A stretch of 64,000 bases of DNA from CAZLMG01 sp964560765 (lineage in GTDB: Bacteria > Bdellovibrionota_B > Oligoflexia > Oligoflexales > CAZLMG01). Below are positions 8,820 to 16,092 of this stretch, piece by piece. Location of the stretch: positions 1-64,000 of the forward strand of contig CAZLMG010000018.1 of assembly GCA_964560765.1 (NCBI GenBank). Direction: 5' to 3'. Position numbers and translations under genes: made by a program. The notes under the pieces were generated by a model, which saw nothing but the letters and a program-made list of their open reading frames with translations, had not been told where the DNA came from and did not search any database. Positions within the stretch are counted from its first letter, which is position 1. Every line of letters starts with the position of its first letter.

Positions 8820-9648
8820 TGAGTGGCTGATGGTGGTACTGTCCGTCGTCGCTTTTGCGGTCAATTATGTTGCCGCTGCCGCTGCCGCTGCCGCTTCGAA
8901 TTTTGACTTTGCCGCCGTCGTTCAAGAACTGAACGCTGTTGACCCCAACCATTCCGTTGACCCCGTGCCTTATACGCATTCACTTACGGACGACTTGCAG
9001 GTGACTTACGCCCGCGAATTAGCGCAAGTGCGCCGGGCGCTACCGCGTAAGATCCCCAAAGCCGAGCGTGCCGCTGAAGTTTCTCGCTGGGTGCAGGAGC
9101 AAAATCGTCATGTCGCGATTTTTCTCGCGGGGAGCGGGGCCGGATCTGCAAATCTCGAGGGTATGGCGATTGCCCAAAGAATCTTTCGCGAGTTGGCGGT
9201 CAATCCCGTGACCCGCGTCGATCAGGTGTCTCGTTATGATGCTGTCGGCGACGTGGGGTTCTGCTTTGGTCGTGCCGCATTTGTGCATTTGCAATTATTA
9301 CGGGCCCATGTTCGACCGGCTGATATCGCCAAGATCTTTCTCGTCGGGCGTTTGCGCCATGAGCGGCAACTTTGGGAATATCATATGGCGACCATGCTGC
9401 GAACGGCACCTGGCCAGTGGTTAGTTATCGACAGTCTGTTTGCCGAGCCCTTACCCCATGCCGAATGGATGCGGCAGGCGGCTAAGATGGACATCAATTC
9501 CAAGCTGCCCCAGTCGCGTTTTTATGTCACTGATGCGCGTAAATTCCAGGCGGCCTATCCGGCATATCGGTCCGTAGATTTTGAGATTCCGGAGTTGCGA
9601 ATGTACTTTGCAGACCTCTTTCGGTCACTGGGCCAAGCTCTGCCTTGA
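8794..9648 (+). CDS. Secreted protein-glutaminase-like enzyme (Cys-His-Asp)
   Basis: About 284 residues with a Sec signal peptide. I choose ATG 8794 (GGAG four bases upstream); ATG 8830 is an alternative. The signal ends in a run of eight alanines encoded by a 6-base tandem repeat. The C-terminal half holds the layout of protein glutaminase/deamidase-type papain-like folds: Cys in GFCFGRA (about 155), His in WEYHMATML (about 193) and Asp in WLVIDSLF (about 211). These enzymes deamidate protein glutamines or act as cysteine hydrolases outside the cytoplasm. The N-terminal half (30-120) is helical and could be a propeptide that covers the site, as in characterised protein glutaminases. The family call is from the motif pattern only; a plain papain-fold protein of unknown substrate is the alternative. 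Confidence 0.5.
   Translation: MRRRISCLNEWLMVVLSVVAFAVNYVAAAAAAAASNFDFAAVVQELNAVDPNHSVDPVPYTHSLTDDLQVTYARELAQVRRALPRKIPKAERAAEVSRWVQEQNRHVAIFLAGSGAGSANLEGMAIAQRIFRELAVNPVTRVDQVSRYDAVGDVGFCFGRAAFVHLQLLRAHVRPADIAKIFLVGRLRHERQLWEYHMATMLRTAPGQWLVIDSLFAEPLPHAEWMRQAAKMDINSKLPQSRFYVTDARKFQAAYPAYRSVDFEIPELRMYFADLFRSLGQALP
8871..8894 (+). repeat. Tandem repeat, four perfect copies of TGCCGC
   Basis: Four exact 6-base units inside the signal-peptide region of the glutaminase-like gene; they encode the eight-Ala run at the signal cleavage region. Gain or loss of a unit keeps frame and would change the length of the signal region. Confidence 0.9.
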
Positions 9649-9816
9649 TGCTAATTCTACGCAAATATTGATGAATTCTTAACTTCGATAATACTGGCTG
9701 GTCAATCAATAGAATTGTATTGATTTCGTGATGACATTCAATGCATATAGCTCGCCTCGGGCAGGTCCTAAGTGCCTGCGCCGAGCATTGGCCCTCAAAA
9801 CACCTGGAGAATCGAC

Positions 9817-10095
9817 ATGAAAAAGACCATCACTTCGTTGGCACTGTTGGCATCAGCAACTTCCGCACAAGCATTGATCGGACCGGGCGGCCCTAGGCCC
9901 GTTTACAACACCTACTGCTTGTCCAATTATGAAACCCAAGACGGACAGATTTATGCGGGCGACTGTGACCTCAAGGACCAAAACAAGCGTTCTGGTGTTG
10001 AGATCACTGAGACTGGCTGCGCTGAAGATCAGGTCGCCATTGTTACCGTGAAGAAGCTTAACATCAAAGCTTGTCCGACTTTCGTACAACTTTAA
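9817..10095 (+). CDS. Small secreted cysteine-containing protein, unrecognised
   Basis: A 92-residue protein starting at ATG 9817 (GGAGA eight bases upstream) with an MKKTITSLALLASATSAQA signal peptide. The mature 70 residues contain four Cys (YC, DC, GC and AC), enough for two disulfides, and no recognised domain. The mature start is LIGPGGPRP, then a short beta-rich body ending CPTFVQL. It lies only 15 bases before the diiron-enzyme gene, so the two are probably translated from one message; whether the peptide is a substrate of that enzyme is speculation. The 168 bases upstream contain a weak TTGATT (9720) / CATATA (9744) promoter candidate with an 18-base spacer. Confidence 0.7.
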   Translation: MKKTITSLALLASATSAQALIGPGGPRPVYNTYCLSNYETQDGQIYAGDCDLKDQNKRSGVEITETGCAEDQVAIVTVKKLNIKACPTFVQL

Positions 10096-10110
10096 TTGGT
10101 TAGCCCCTCT

Positions 10111-11235
10111 ATGCAGCCTTTGGTTTTTTGGCCATACGACGAGTTGCAGCTCCGCAAGGCGGACGCGGCGGCAGAGATCGTCATCGAAACACCTTGGCTG
10201 CAGTTGAGCGTTGCGGTTGCCCCAGAGCAAACCGTGCAGGCGGATATGCTGGTTCAGAAGTTTGCCGATGGCAGCCTCGGCCCAGCTGATTTGCCTTTGC
10301 TGAACTGGTTCTTGGCGCCACTTCAGAGTTATCCCCTATGTTACACCCTACCGCGCAGGCATTGGGCTGACGCAACGGATCAAGCCAAACTTCAAGATAC
10401 CCAACTTTGGTCGTTACCGCCGGCGCAACTGTTAGCTTTTTGTGCTCAGAGCCTGGAGACTGAAGACGCCCAGGCATTCGCCGAAGTGAGTCATGACCCC
10501 GTTTTTGCTGATCACTGGCAGTGGGATGTCGATACGGCATTACAGTTTGCCAAGAGCGGTGACGGCATTGATCCCGTCGCGCTGTTTACCGTCGGCCGTC
10601 GTTTCCATCTCCTAAGTGCCGCCGAGTGCGATGCCACGCTGGAACTTTACCAGTTTGTGAAGCAGTTGCCGAAAGGTGATCCGCTGTTTCAGCGAGCTTC
10701 GGCTTTGATGGTGCGGCAGAATCATTACGTGACCCAGCAGTGCGATGCGGCGCTGCGACCTGCACTCAATCTTGCAGGGCAGTCGGCGGAAGCTGTGCGA
10801 AACTTCATCAAAGCCGAGTACGGTCACGATCGGATTCTTGACGTTGCTATGCGTTCCATGGTCGATGAGCCTGAGGCCATTGAGGTGACGCCGCAGGTCA
10901 GGACGTTAATGGCGTTGCTGCGGTTCGCCGCCGGGCGCAATCTATTGGCATTTGCGTTGGCCGTAGATTTCTTTGAGCGCAGTGCCTATCAAGAAGCTGA
11001 TCCATTAGCGACCGTGCTGAAAGAGGGTGGGCTGGAAACAGCAGCAAAGCAGATCAATCGCCACATGGATATAAACGATGCGGGTGAACACGAGAACGTC
11101 GCCGCCGGTTTTTTGCGGCATCTTCAGCCCGTCGATGCGCACTACGCGATTGAGGCCATGCGCTTGGCTGAGGCTATCACGCACGTGATGAATCGAGTCT
11201 CTAGCGGCGTATTGCAATTGCTGAAAGCGACCTAG
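10111..11235 (+). CDS. Heme-oxygenase-fold (HDO-type) iron-containing redox enzyme
   Basis: About 374 residues from ATG 10111; no good ribosome-binding site is visible, and TTG 10096 is in frame, so it may depend on translational coupling with the small gene before it. The C-terminal 220 residues are all-helical with the metal-ligand pattern of the heme-oxygenase-like diiron family (Haem_oxygenas_2/TenA-PqqC fold): E-x-x-H in KAEYGHDRIL (about 235) and a HMDINDAGEH segment (about 317) where the family has H-x3-D-x2-H; spacing differs slightly. Family members perform O2-dependent C-H, C-N or C-C cleavage in natural-product pathways. The N-terminal 150 residues are distinct and may be a recognition domain; I do not recognise it. 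Cytosolic, no signal peptide. Confidence 0.5.
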   Translation: MQPLVFWPYDELQLRKADAAAEIVIETPWLQLSVAVAPEQTVQADMLVQKFADGSLGPADLPLLNWFLAPLQSYPLCYTLPRRHWADATDQAKLQDTQLWSLPPAQLLAFCAQSLETEDAQAFAEVSHDPVFADHWQWDVDTALQFAKSGDGIDPVALFTVGRRFHLLSAAECDATLELYQFVKQLPKGDPLFQRASALMVRQNHYVTQQCDAALRPALNLAGQSAEAVRNFIKAEYGHDRILDVAMRSMVDEPEAIEVTPQVRTLMALLRFAAGRNLLAFALAVDFFERSAYQEADPLATVLKEGGLETAAKQINRHMDINDAGEHENVAAGFLRHLQPVDAHYAIEAMRLAEAITHVMNRVSSGVLQLLKAT

Positions 11236-11259
11236 CGCCGGCCTACGAGTATGTAGGCT

Positions 11260-12033
11260 TCAGTGCACAAAGTCTTCCGCGCTATTCTCTATATTTGATT
11301 CCGAGTTTGCGGCGTTCATATTCACATTCGCTTCGTCATTGCCGTCAGCATTGTACCCATCTTCGCCCCGACGATATTCCGCATAGAACGAGCGCGAACG
11401 CTTGGGTGCTCGTAAATTAGTTTCGGCCTCATGATTGACAACCGATGACTGGTCTTGAAACTGTTCTTGGCTTCGCCGCATGCGTGATCGCCTGCTCTCT
11501 TGATCTGCATTGGCGGTGTCGCCGTCGGTCTCCACATCTTGGTCGGTTGGCTGTCGATTGCGATCGCCTGTTGAGCCTGTAGCTCGGGATGCGCTGTCGT
11601 CGGCGTTGGCTTCGGGCCATGTGTAAATCGATTCAAACAGCGCCCGCTCCTCTTGGTCTCGGTAAAAGTTTTCTAGATCTGTAAGATTCACGAGACGAGT
11701 TTCTGCATCCTCGGTTTCGGTAATCATGGAGCTACCACCATAGCCAAGCTCCACGGTCGATTGAGTGGTGGCGAGGACCACAGATCCTTGGCCTATGGAC
11801 TTCACGGTAACACCGTCACTCTGTGGAATCCTATCTCCCGTGCGTACCGTAAACGTTCGTTTACTTGCAAGCTCACGCAGCACCACGATGCCACGTTCCG
11901 TCTTAGATCCACCCGAGATAATTCCAACCAACTGGTAGTCATCCGCGATACTGCGGGTTTCCACCGCGGCGGCTGGCGGCGCCTGAAAGGCGGCGCTAAA
12001 AGAAAACATCGCGATCCAAAGGCGCCCAGTCAT
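11260..12033 (-). CDS. Secreted protein with a GspC/PilP-type HR domain and a disordered acidic tail
   Basis: A 257-residue protein; ATG 12033 has GAGG five bases upstream and opens a Sec signal ending near PPAAAVE. Residues about 33-100 (YQLVGIISGG...RGIVVL...TFTVRTGDRIP...VKSIGQGSVVL) match the beta-barrel HR domain of type II secretion protein GspC, which also resembles PilP of type IV pili. The remaining 150 residues are rich in D, E, N, S, Q and R with no predicted fold. GspC normally has an inner-membrane anchor and here only a cleavable-looking signal is present. No other secretion gene adjoins it, so the partner is unknown. A possible promoter (TTGCCA, 18 bases, TCTAAA) lies 60-90 bases upstream. 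Confidence 0.55.
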   Translation of the reverse strand: MTGRLWIAMFSFSAAFQAPPAAAVETRSIADDYQLVGIISGGSKTERGIVVLRELASKRTFTVRTGDRIPQSDGVTVKSIGQGSVVLATTQSTVELGYGGSSMITETEDAETRLVNLTDLENFYRDQEERALFESIYTWPEANADDSASRATGSTGDRNRQPTDQDVETDGDTANADQESRRSRMRRSQEQFQDQSSVVNHEAETNLRAPKRSRSFYAEYRRGEDGYNADGNDEANVNMNAANSESNIENSAEDFVH

Positions 12034-12094
12034 GATCCTCGTCTCCCATTAGAGTCTTAGCTCACGCTTGCGGATCGGGACTTGCTGGCAAAAC

Positions 12095-12124
12095 TTTAGA
12101 CAGCTGAGTTTGGTGAATTGGCAA
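12095..12124 (-). promoter_or_regulatory. Candidate sigma70-type promoter for the GspC-HR gene
   Basis: On the minus strand TTGCCA (12119-12124) and TCTAAA (12095-12100) are separated by 18 bases, about 60 bases before the start codon. Both hexamers are imperfect (TTGCCA 5 of 6, TCTAAA 4 of 6). Confidence 0.25.
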
Positions 12125-12148
12125 TAACGAGCAAAATGCGCTGGGAGG

Positions 12149-13186
12149 CTACTGGTCCAATTGGGGAAACACCCGTCGAATCTTGGCCCATACGAATTCG
12201 CCGTAGGTGGTGGTCGCGGATAATTTCGCGAGGTCTAGTTCATCCCACCGCGTCTCAGCATCGCGGCCGGCGCGGCTGCGAAGGTCATCGGCCAGTAAAT
12301 TCTGATCAATGCGTTCAAGCGTCGATTGCCAGGCGGGATCGTAAAAAAAGGGATACGAGAGTCGATCCTGCTGTCCAGGATTGCGGACGCGATGCAGTGT
12401 TGCACGCAAAATACCCCAGGTCCAAAGCTCGAGCATATCGCCTATATTGATCACGAACGTGTCTGGGATCGGCTCCGCATCCACCCAAACACCATTGCGT
12501 CGACGCACTTGTAGACCACCGCTCGTATCTTGCTTGAGAATGGTTAGAAAGCCCATATCCGTGTGTTCGCGGACGCTCCATTCATCGTCTTCGTCATCCC
12601 ACGTTCGCGGTGGATAATTGAAGATGCGGAAGAGAGTCGTTGGTTCCCGCGTAAAGCGCGTCGCAAAGTAGTTGGGGTTGAGGCCCATGCCGACAGCGAC
12701 GGCCGCTAGCAGGCGTGCTCCGAGGTCGGTCATCGATTGCATGTAATCCATGACCGTGCTGCGAAACTCCGCCTGCCGAAAAGCTGGCCATTGATTGGGA
12801 CCATGCATGGGAGTGGCGCTGCGCACTAGGGGATGCTGTGCCGACAATTCTTTGCCGAAATAAAGGCCCTCCTTCTGATCGGGGCGACCGGAGGTTAATT
12901 CGGCACCAACGGGAAAGTAGCCCTTCCAAGCGCGGCCTACATTCTCCATGCGAATGCGCATTTTTTCTTCTTCGGATAACGAAAAAAAACCATGCGCCAG
13001 TGACTCAAGGCGCTGTTGAAGGCCGAGGTCGACACCGTGCTGGCAGATGTAGAGAAAGCCGACGTCATTGAGTGCGGCAAAGAGCTCCTGGCTGACGACT
13101 TGTCGGCGAGGTTCAGAAAAGAACGCGGTGGTTAACTCGCCAGGCTCCAGCAAGGGGGAAATATCAACGACGGGAAGTTGCGGCAT
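12149..13186 (-). CDS. 2-oxoglutarate/Fe(II)-dependent oxygenase, isopenicillin-N-synthase family
   Basis: A 345-residue cytosolic oxygenase. The facial triad is visible as HTD in REHTDMGFLTIL (about residue 205) and the distal His in ATLHRV (about 262), followed by R-x-S in DRLSYPFFYDP (about 273), which binds the 2-oxoglutarate carboxylate. The N-terminal DIOX_N region (VDISPL...VGFLYICQHG...FFSLSEEEKMRI) is typical of this family. Length and order fit plant/bacterial hydroxylases, desaturases and ethylene-forming-like enzymes; the substrate cannot be told. ATG 13186 has GAGG six bases upstream. It follows a small basic protein gene and glyS on the same strand with short gaps, so may be read from the same message. 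Confidence 0.88.
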   Translation of the reverse strand: MPQLPVVDISPLLEPGELTTAFFSEPRRQVVSQELFAALNDVGFLYICQHGVDLGLQQRLESLAHGFFSLSEEEKMRIRMENVGRAWKGYFPVGAELTSGRPDQKEGLYFGKELSAQHPLVRSATPMHGPNQWPAFRQAEFRSTVMDYMQSMTDLGARLLAAVAVGMGLNPNYFATRFTREPTTLFRIFNYPPRTWDDEDDEWSVREHTDMGFLTILKQDTSGGLQVRRRNGVWVDAEPIPDTFVINIGDMLELWTWGILRATLHRVRNPGQQDRLSYPFFYDPAWQSTLERIDQNLLADDLRSRAGRDAETRWDELDLAKLSATTTYGEFVWAKIRRVFPQLDQ

Positions 13187-13239
13187 GATCGTCCTCGTCG
13201 GCCCAGTGACCTCGCCCGTCTGAGGGGCGTCCCCATCCG

Positions 13240-13677
13240 TTACTCTTGCAAACTATCGTACCAGCCGTCTTCCACGCGACGCTGATGAATGAGCGTCCAA
13301 GCGGCTCCCGCGAATATCTTGCCATACCGCGACAGATCGGGATCGTCCATGTTGCCATCCTCGAGGATGACGACGTTCAATTGATCCACTTCTTGCTTTT
13401 TGGTCGCCAACTCTTCAGATTTGCTGCGTGCCTCGGCAAAGGTTCCGAAAAATTCAACTGCATAGCGGCGATTCTTTGGCTTTTCCACCCAGACCGGAGT
13501 TTCATCCTCTTTCGGCTTGCTGCGTTTTCGGCGTTTGCGGTTGCGTCCGCTTCCGCCGCCTGATGCTGCACCGCCGCCACTGCCCGAGCCACCGTTGCCC
13601 GAGCCACCGCCTCCACCGCCCTTGCGGCGTGGGTCACGCTCTCGATTTCGATCCCGGTCTTGTCGTTCAGGTCGCAC
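13240..13677 (-). CDS. Small basic protein with Gly/Ser/Arg-rich tail and unrecognised C-terminal domain
   Basis: A 145-residue protein starting at GTG 13677; its GGGAGG lies inside the last codons of glyS, so the two are likely translationally linked. Residues 1-60 are charged (RPERQDRDRNRERD) then a long Gly/Ser linker and a second basic patch RNRKRRKRSK; this looks like a disordered RNA- or DNA-binding arm. Residues 65-145 form a compact domain with FFGTFAEARSKSEEL and ends GWYDSLQE; I do not recognise it. The position next to glyS hints at a translation or RNA role but that is inference. No Cys, no signal peptide. Confidence 0.6.
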   Translation of the reverse strand: MRPERQDRDRNRERDPRRKGGGGGGSGNGGSGSGGGAASGGGSGRNRKRRKRSKPKEDETPVWVEKPKNRRYAVEFFGTFAEARSKSEELATKKQEVDQLNVVILEDGNMDDPDLSRYGKIFAGAAWTLIHQRRVEDGWYDSLQE

Positions 13678-13682
13678 GAGTC

Positions 13683-15200
13683 CTAGCCCTCCCGGACGCG
13701 TTTGACGACGAGCGCCACGGCATCAGCAATGGCCAAGCGTTGCTGCTTGGCGGTATCCCGGTCGCGAACGGTTACGGTGCCATCCGTCAGCGTTTCATTA
13801 TCCACGGTTAAACAGAACGGCGTGCCAATTTCATCATGCTTCGCGTAGCGCTTGCCGATGGACTGAGCCTCGTCGTAGCTGACGTTCATGCCAGCTCGGC
13901 GCAACTGTTGGAGGATCTCAGCAGCCTTTTCCGGTTGGCCATCTTTTTTCACCAGTGGCAACACCGCAGCTTTGATCGGGGCCAAACGGGGGTTTAGCTT
14001 GAGCAAGACGCGCGTCTTGTCTTCACCCGCGTGGTCCTTGCCGTGCTCCTCCGTGTAGGCATCCAACAAGAACACCAAGACGGCGCGAGTCAACCCGGCG
14101 GCAGGCTCGATGACGTAGGGTGTGTAGCGCCAGCCCATCTTGCCGGTCGCTGGATCCGCTTTGTTCGGATCAAAGTAACTGAGTTTCACGCCCGAGGCTT
14201 CTGCGTGCTTGGATAAGTCGTAGTCGGTGCGCGAGGCAATCCCTTCCAACTCATCCCAACCCCAGGGGTAAAGATATTCCACGTCGAAGCAATCATCGGA
14301 ATAGTGGGCGAGTTCATCCCGGGCGTGCTGACGCAGACGGAAGTGCTCTTTGCCGTTGGCCAGACCTTGGTACCAACTGACGCGTTGCTTTTTCCAGTAA
14401 TCGAGCCACTCACCTTGTGAGCCGGGCTCGCAGAAAAATTCCATCTCCATCTGCTCAAATTCGCAGGAGCGAAAGATGAAGTGCTCGGTGATGATTTCAT
14501 TGCGGAACGATTTCCCCATTTGGGCAATGCCAAAAGGTACTTTCTTCGAGGTGGTCTGCTGCACATTCAGAAATTGGACGAACATGGCTTGTGCCGTCTC
14601 GGGACGCAGGTACACGGCACTTTGCCGAATGAGCTCTTCCATTTTGCTGCGCAGCTCGTCGCGAGTTACGGACTGCAAGTCTACTTCGCGCAGATACTCA
14701 GAAAGAGGGTCGATGGGACCGTAATTAGTTCGGAACATAAGATTGAACTGGCGCTCATCGCTCAGTCGGGGACTCTGGCAGACAGGGCAGATATAACCTT
14801 TGGCCGGCACTTCGCCATGCAGTGTCTTGCCACCTTTCTTGCCGCCCTCGATGTAAGTGACAGCTGTGCCCGGGGTCATTTTCGGGGCTTTGTCGGCGCG
14901 AAAGCGCTCTTTGCAATTCAAGCAATCGACGAGTGGGTCGGAAAATCCAGAAAGGTGGCCGGATGTTTCCCAAACTTTCGGTGACATCATGATCGAAGCG
15001 TCGATACCGACGATGTCCTCGCGCTCATAGACCATCGCCCGCCACCACTCATTGGCGATGTTTCGCTTCAGCTCAACTCCCAGCGGACCATAGTCGTAAC
15101 AGGACTTCAGACCACCGTAAATTTCACTGCTCTGGAAGATGAAACCGCGTCGTTTGCAGAGCGACACAATCTTGGACATGACATCATTTGGCTGGGACAA
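13683..15200 (-). CDS. glyS: Glycyl-tRNA synthetase, single-chain (alpha2) type
   Basis: A 505-residue class II synthetase that charges tRNA-Gly in the cytosol. It is the eukaryotic/archaeal/Gram-positive-like homodimeric type, not the two-subunit GlyQ/GlyS type of most proteobacteria. Visible are YGGLKSCYDYGPLG at the N-terminus, a zinc-like pair CLNCKERF and CPVCQSPR, motif 2 in FRNEI...FRSCEFEQMEMEFF, motif 3 in PAAGLTRAVL and an anticodon-binding C-terminal domain with APIKAAVLPLV. I start it at TTG 15200 because AAGGAGA lies six bases upstream; GTG 15206 is too close and ATG 15179 too far. Its 3' end carries the ribosome-binding site of the next gene. Confidence 0.93.
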   Translation of the reverse strand: MSQPNDVMSKIVSLCKRRGFIFQSSEIYGGLKSCYDYGPLGVELKRNIANEWWRAMVYEREDIVGIDASIMMSPKVWETSGHLSGFSDPLVDCLNCKERFRADKAPKMTPGTAVTYIEGGKKGGKTLHGEVPAKGYICPVCQSPRLSDERQFNLMFRTNYGPIDPLSEYLREVDLQSVTRDELRSKMEELIRQSAVYLRPETAQAMFVQFLNVQQTTSKKVPFGIAQMGKSFRNEIITEHFIFRSCEFEQMEMEFFCEPGSQGEWLDYWKKQRVSWYQGLANGKEHFRLRQHARDELAHYSDDCFDVEYLYPWGWDELEGIASRTDYDLSKHAEASGVKLSYFDPNKADPATGKMGWRYTPYVIEPAAGLTRAVLVFLLDAYTEEHGKDHAGEDKTRVLLKLNPRLAPIKAAVLPLVKKDGQPEKAAEILQQLRRAGMNVSYDEAQSIGKRYAKHDEIGTPFCLTVDNETLTDGTVTVRDRDTAKQQRLAIADAVALVVKRVREG

Positions 15201-15275
15201 GACCACTCTCCTTGCGTCGGCCGAGGCCGCGAATCAGGCTGGAAAAGTGGTCCTATCCTATCGATATGCGGGGGG

Positions 15276-16046
15276 TTATTCAAGAAATTGTTGGTCCAAC
15301 TGGGGCTCCGAGACCATCGGACCGATGGATTGGCTGGCCATCTGGGCGCCCCCAGCGTTCACATAATAGGTAAATCGGCCGCCAACGGCCCCATTCTCGG
15401 AAAATTCCAGGGCAACCGGGCCAATGTCCTTGGCAAAAAATACCTTTACATCGGTCTGGCTGCCATCACGGTTGGACTGCTTCAGGGTCACGCGCAGGGC
15501 ATTGCTGTAGGTGGTGCTGCCGCCGGCAGTGCCGCCGGTAAAGTCGACCAGAGCGGCGCTGACGCCGCTATACATGGGAGTGTCAGTGAGTCCCAGTCCA
15601 CTGGCGGTACTAGACCCAAAGGCCACTTGCTGTATCAGATTGGCGTAAGTTGTGAAGTTCCACAGGCTGCGTCCATTACCGCCGCCATTCGTGCTGTGGG
15701 CACGACCCGGGGGCAATAGCATCTGGGTGGTGGTGTTATCGCGTTGGCTGAACCAGAAGTTACTGCCATCGGCGACGAGACTGCCGTGAGCCTGACCGGC
15801 CTCGCCATCGGTGCCGTATGATGCCGAGTAATAGACATTCATTCCAGCTCGCCAGTTGACAGCGGCAAAGCCATTCGCTTGCGCGTATTCGCGAACTTGT
15901 TGATGATTCGAAACGCTCAGGGCACGTTCGTTCGAAGAGGTGGAGGCAAATAGTTCATTATTTACTGTTTGATTGTTTGGTCGGCAAGCAAACGCTAGGC
16001 TTGCTACGATCAATACGACGGTCACTTGTATTCCTTGCGTCTTCAT
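15276..16046 (-). CDS. Predicted lipoprotein, unrecognised
   Basis: About 256 residues from ATG 16046 (GGAAG close upstream, GGAG further). A lipoprotein signal ends in ASLAFAC followed by RPNN. The mature part is polar and Gly/Thr/Ser-rich with beta-type alternation; no known motif was recognised. A Gly-Gly-Asn-Gly stretch near residue 125 and repeated aromatic segments (NFWFSQ, LWNFTTY, FTYYVN) suggest a beta-sandwich or barrel-like fold. It follows an EF-hand lipoprotein gene by 46 bases on the same strand, so the two likely belong to one transcript that also contains the pilin-like genes further upstream. Outer-membrane or periplasmic location is inferred from the lipobox. Confidence 0.65.
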   Translation of the reverse strand: MKTQGIQVTVVLIVASLAFACRPNNQTVNNELFASTSSNERALSVSNHQQVREYAQANGFAAVNWRAGMNVYYSASYGTDGEAGQAHGSLVADGSNFWFSQRDNTTTQMLLPPGRAHSTNGGGNGRSLWNFTTYANLIQQVAFGSSTASGLGLTDTPMYSGVSAALVDFTGGTAGGSTTYSNALRVTLKQSNRDGSQTDVKVFFAKDIGPVALEFSENGAVGGRFTYYVNAGGAQMASQSIGPMVSEPQLDQQFLE

Positions 16047-16092
16047 GTCTTCCGCACTCCTCGCCGAGGGTGTAATGTTTCGAATGTCGCCG

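Noticed and set aside
13550..13640. Repetitive GC-rich segment near glyS
   Set aside because: It encodes the Gly/Ser linker of the small basic protein; not a DNA repeat element.
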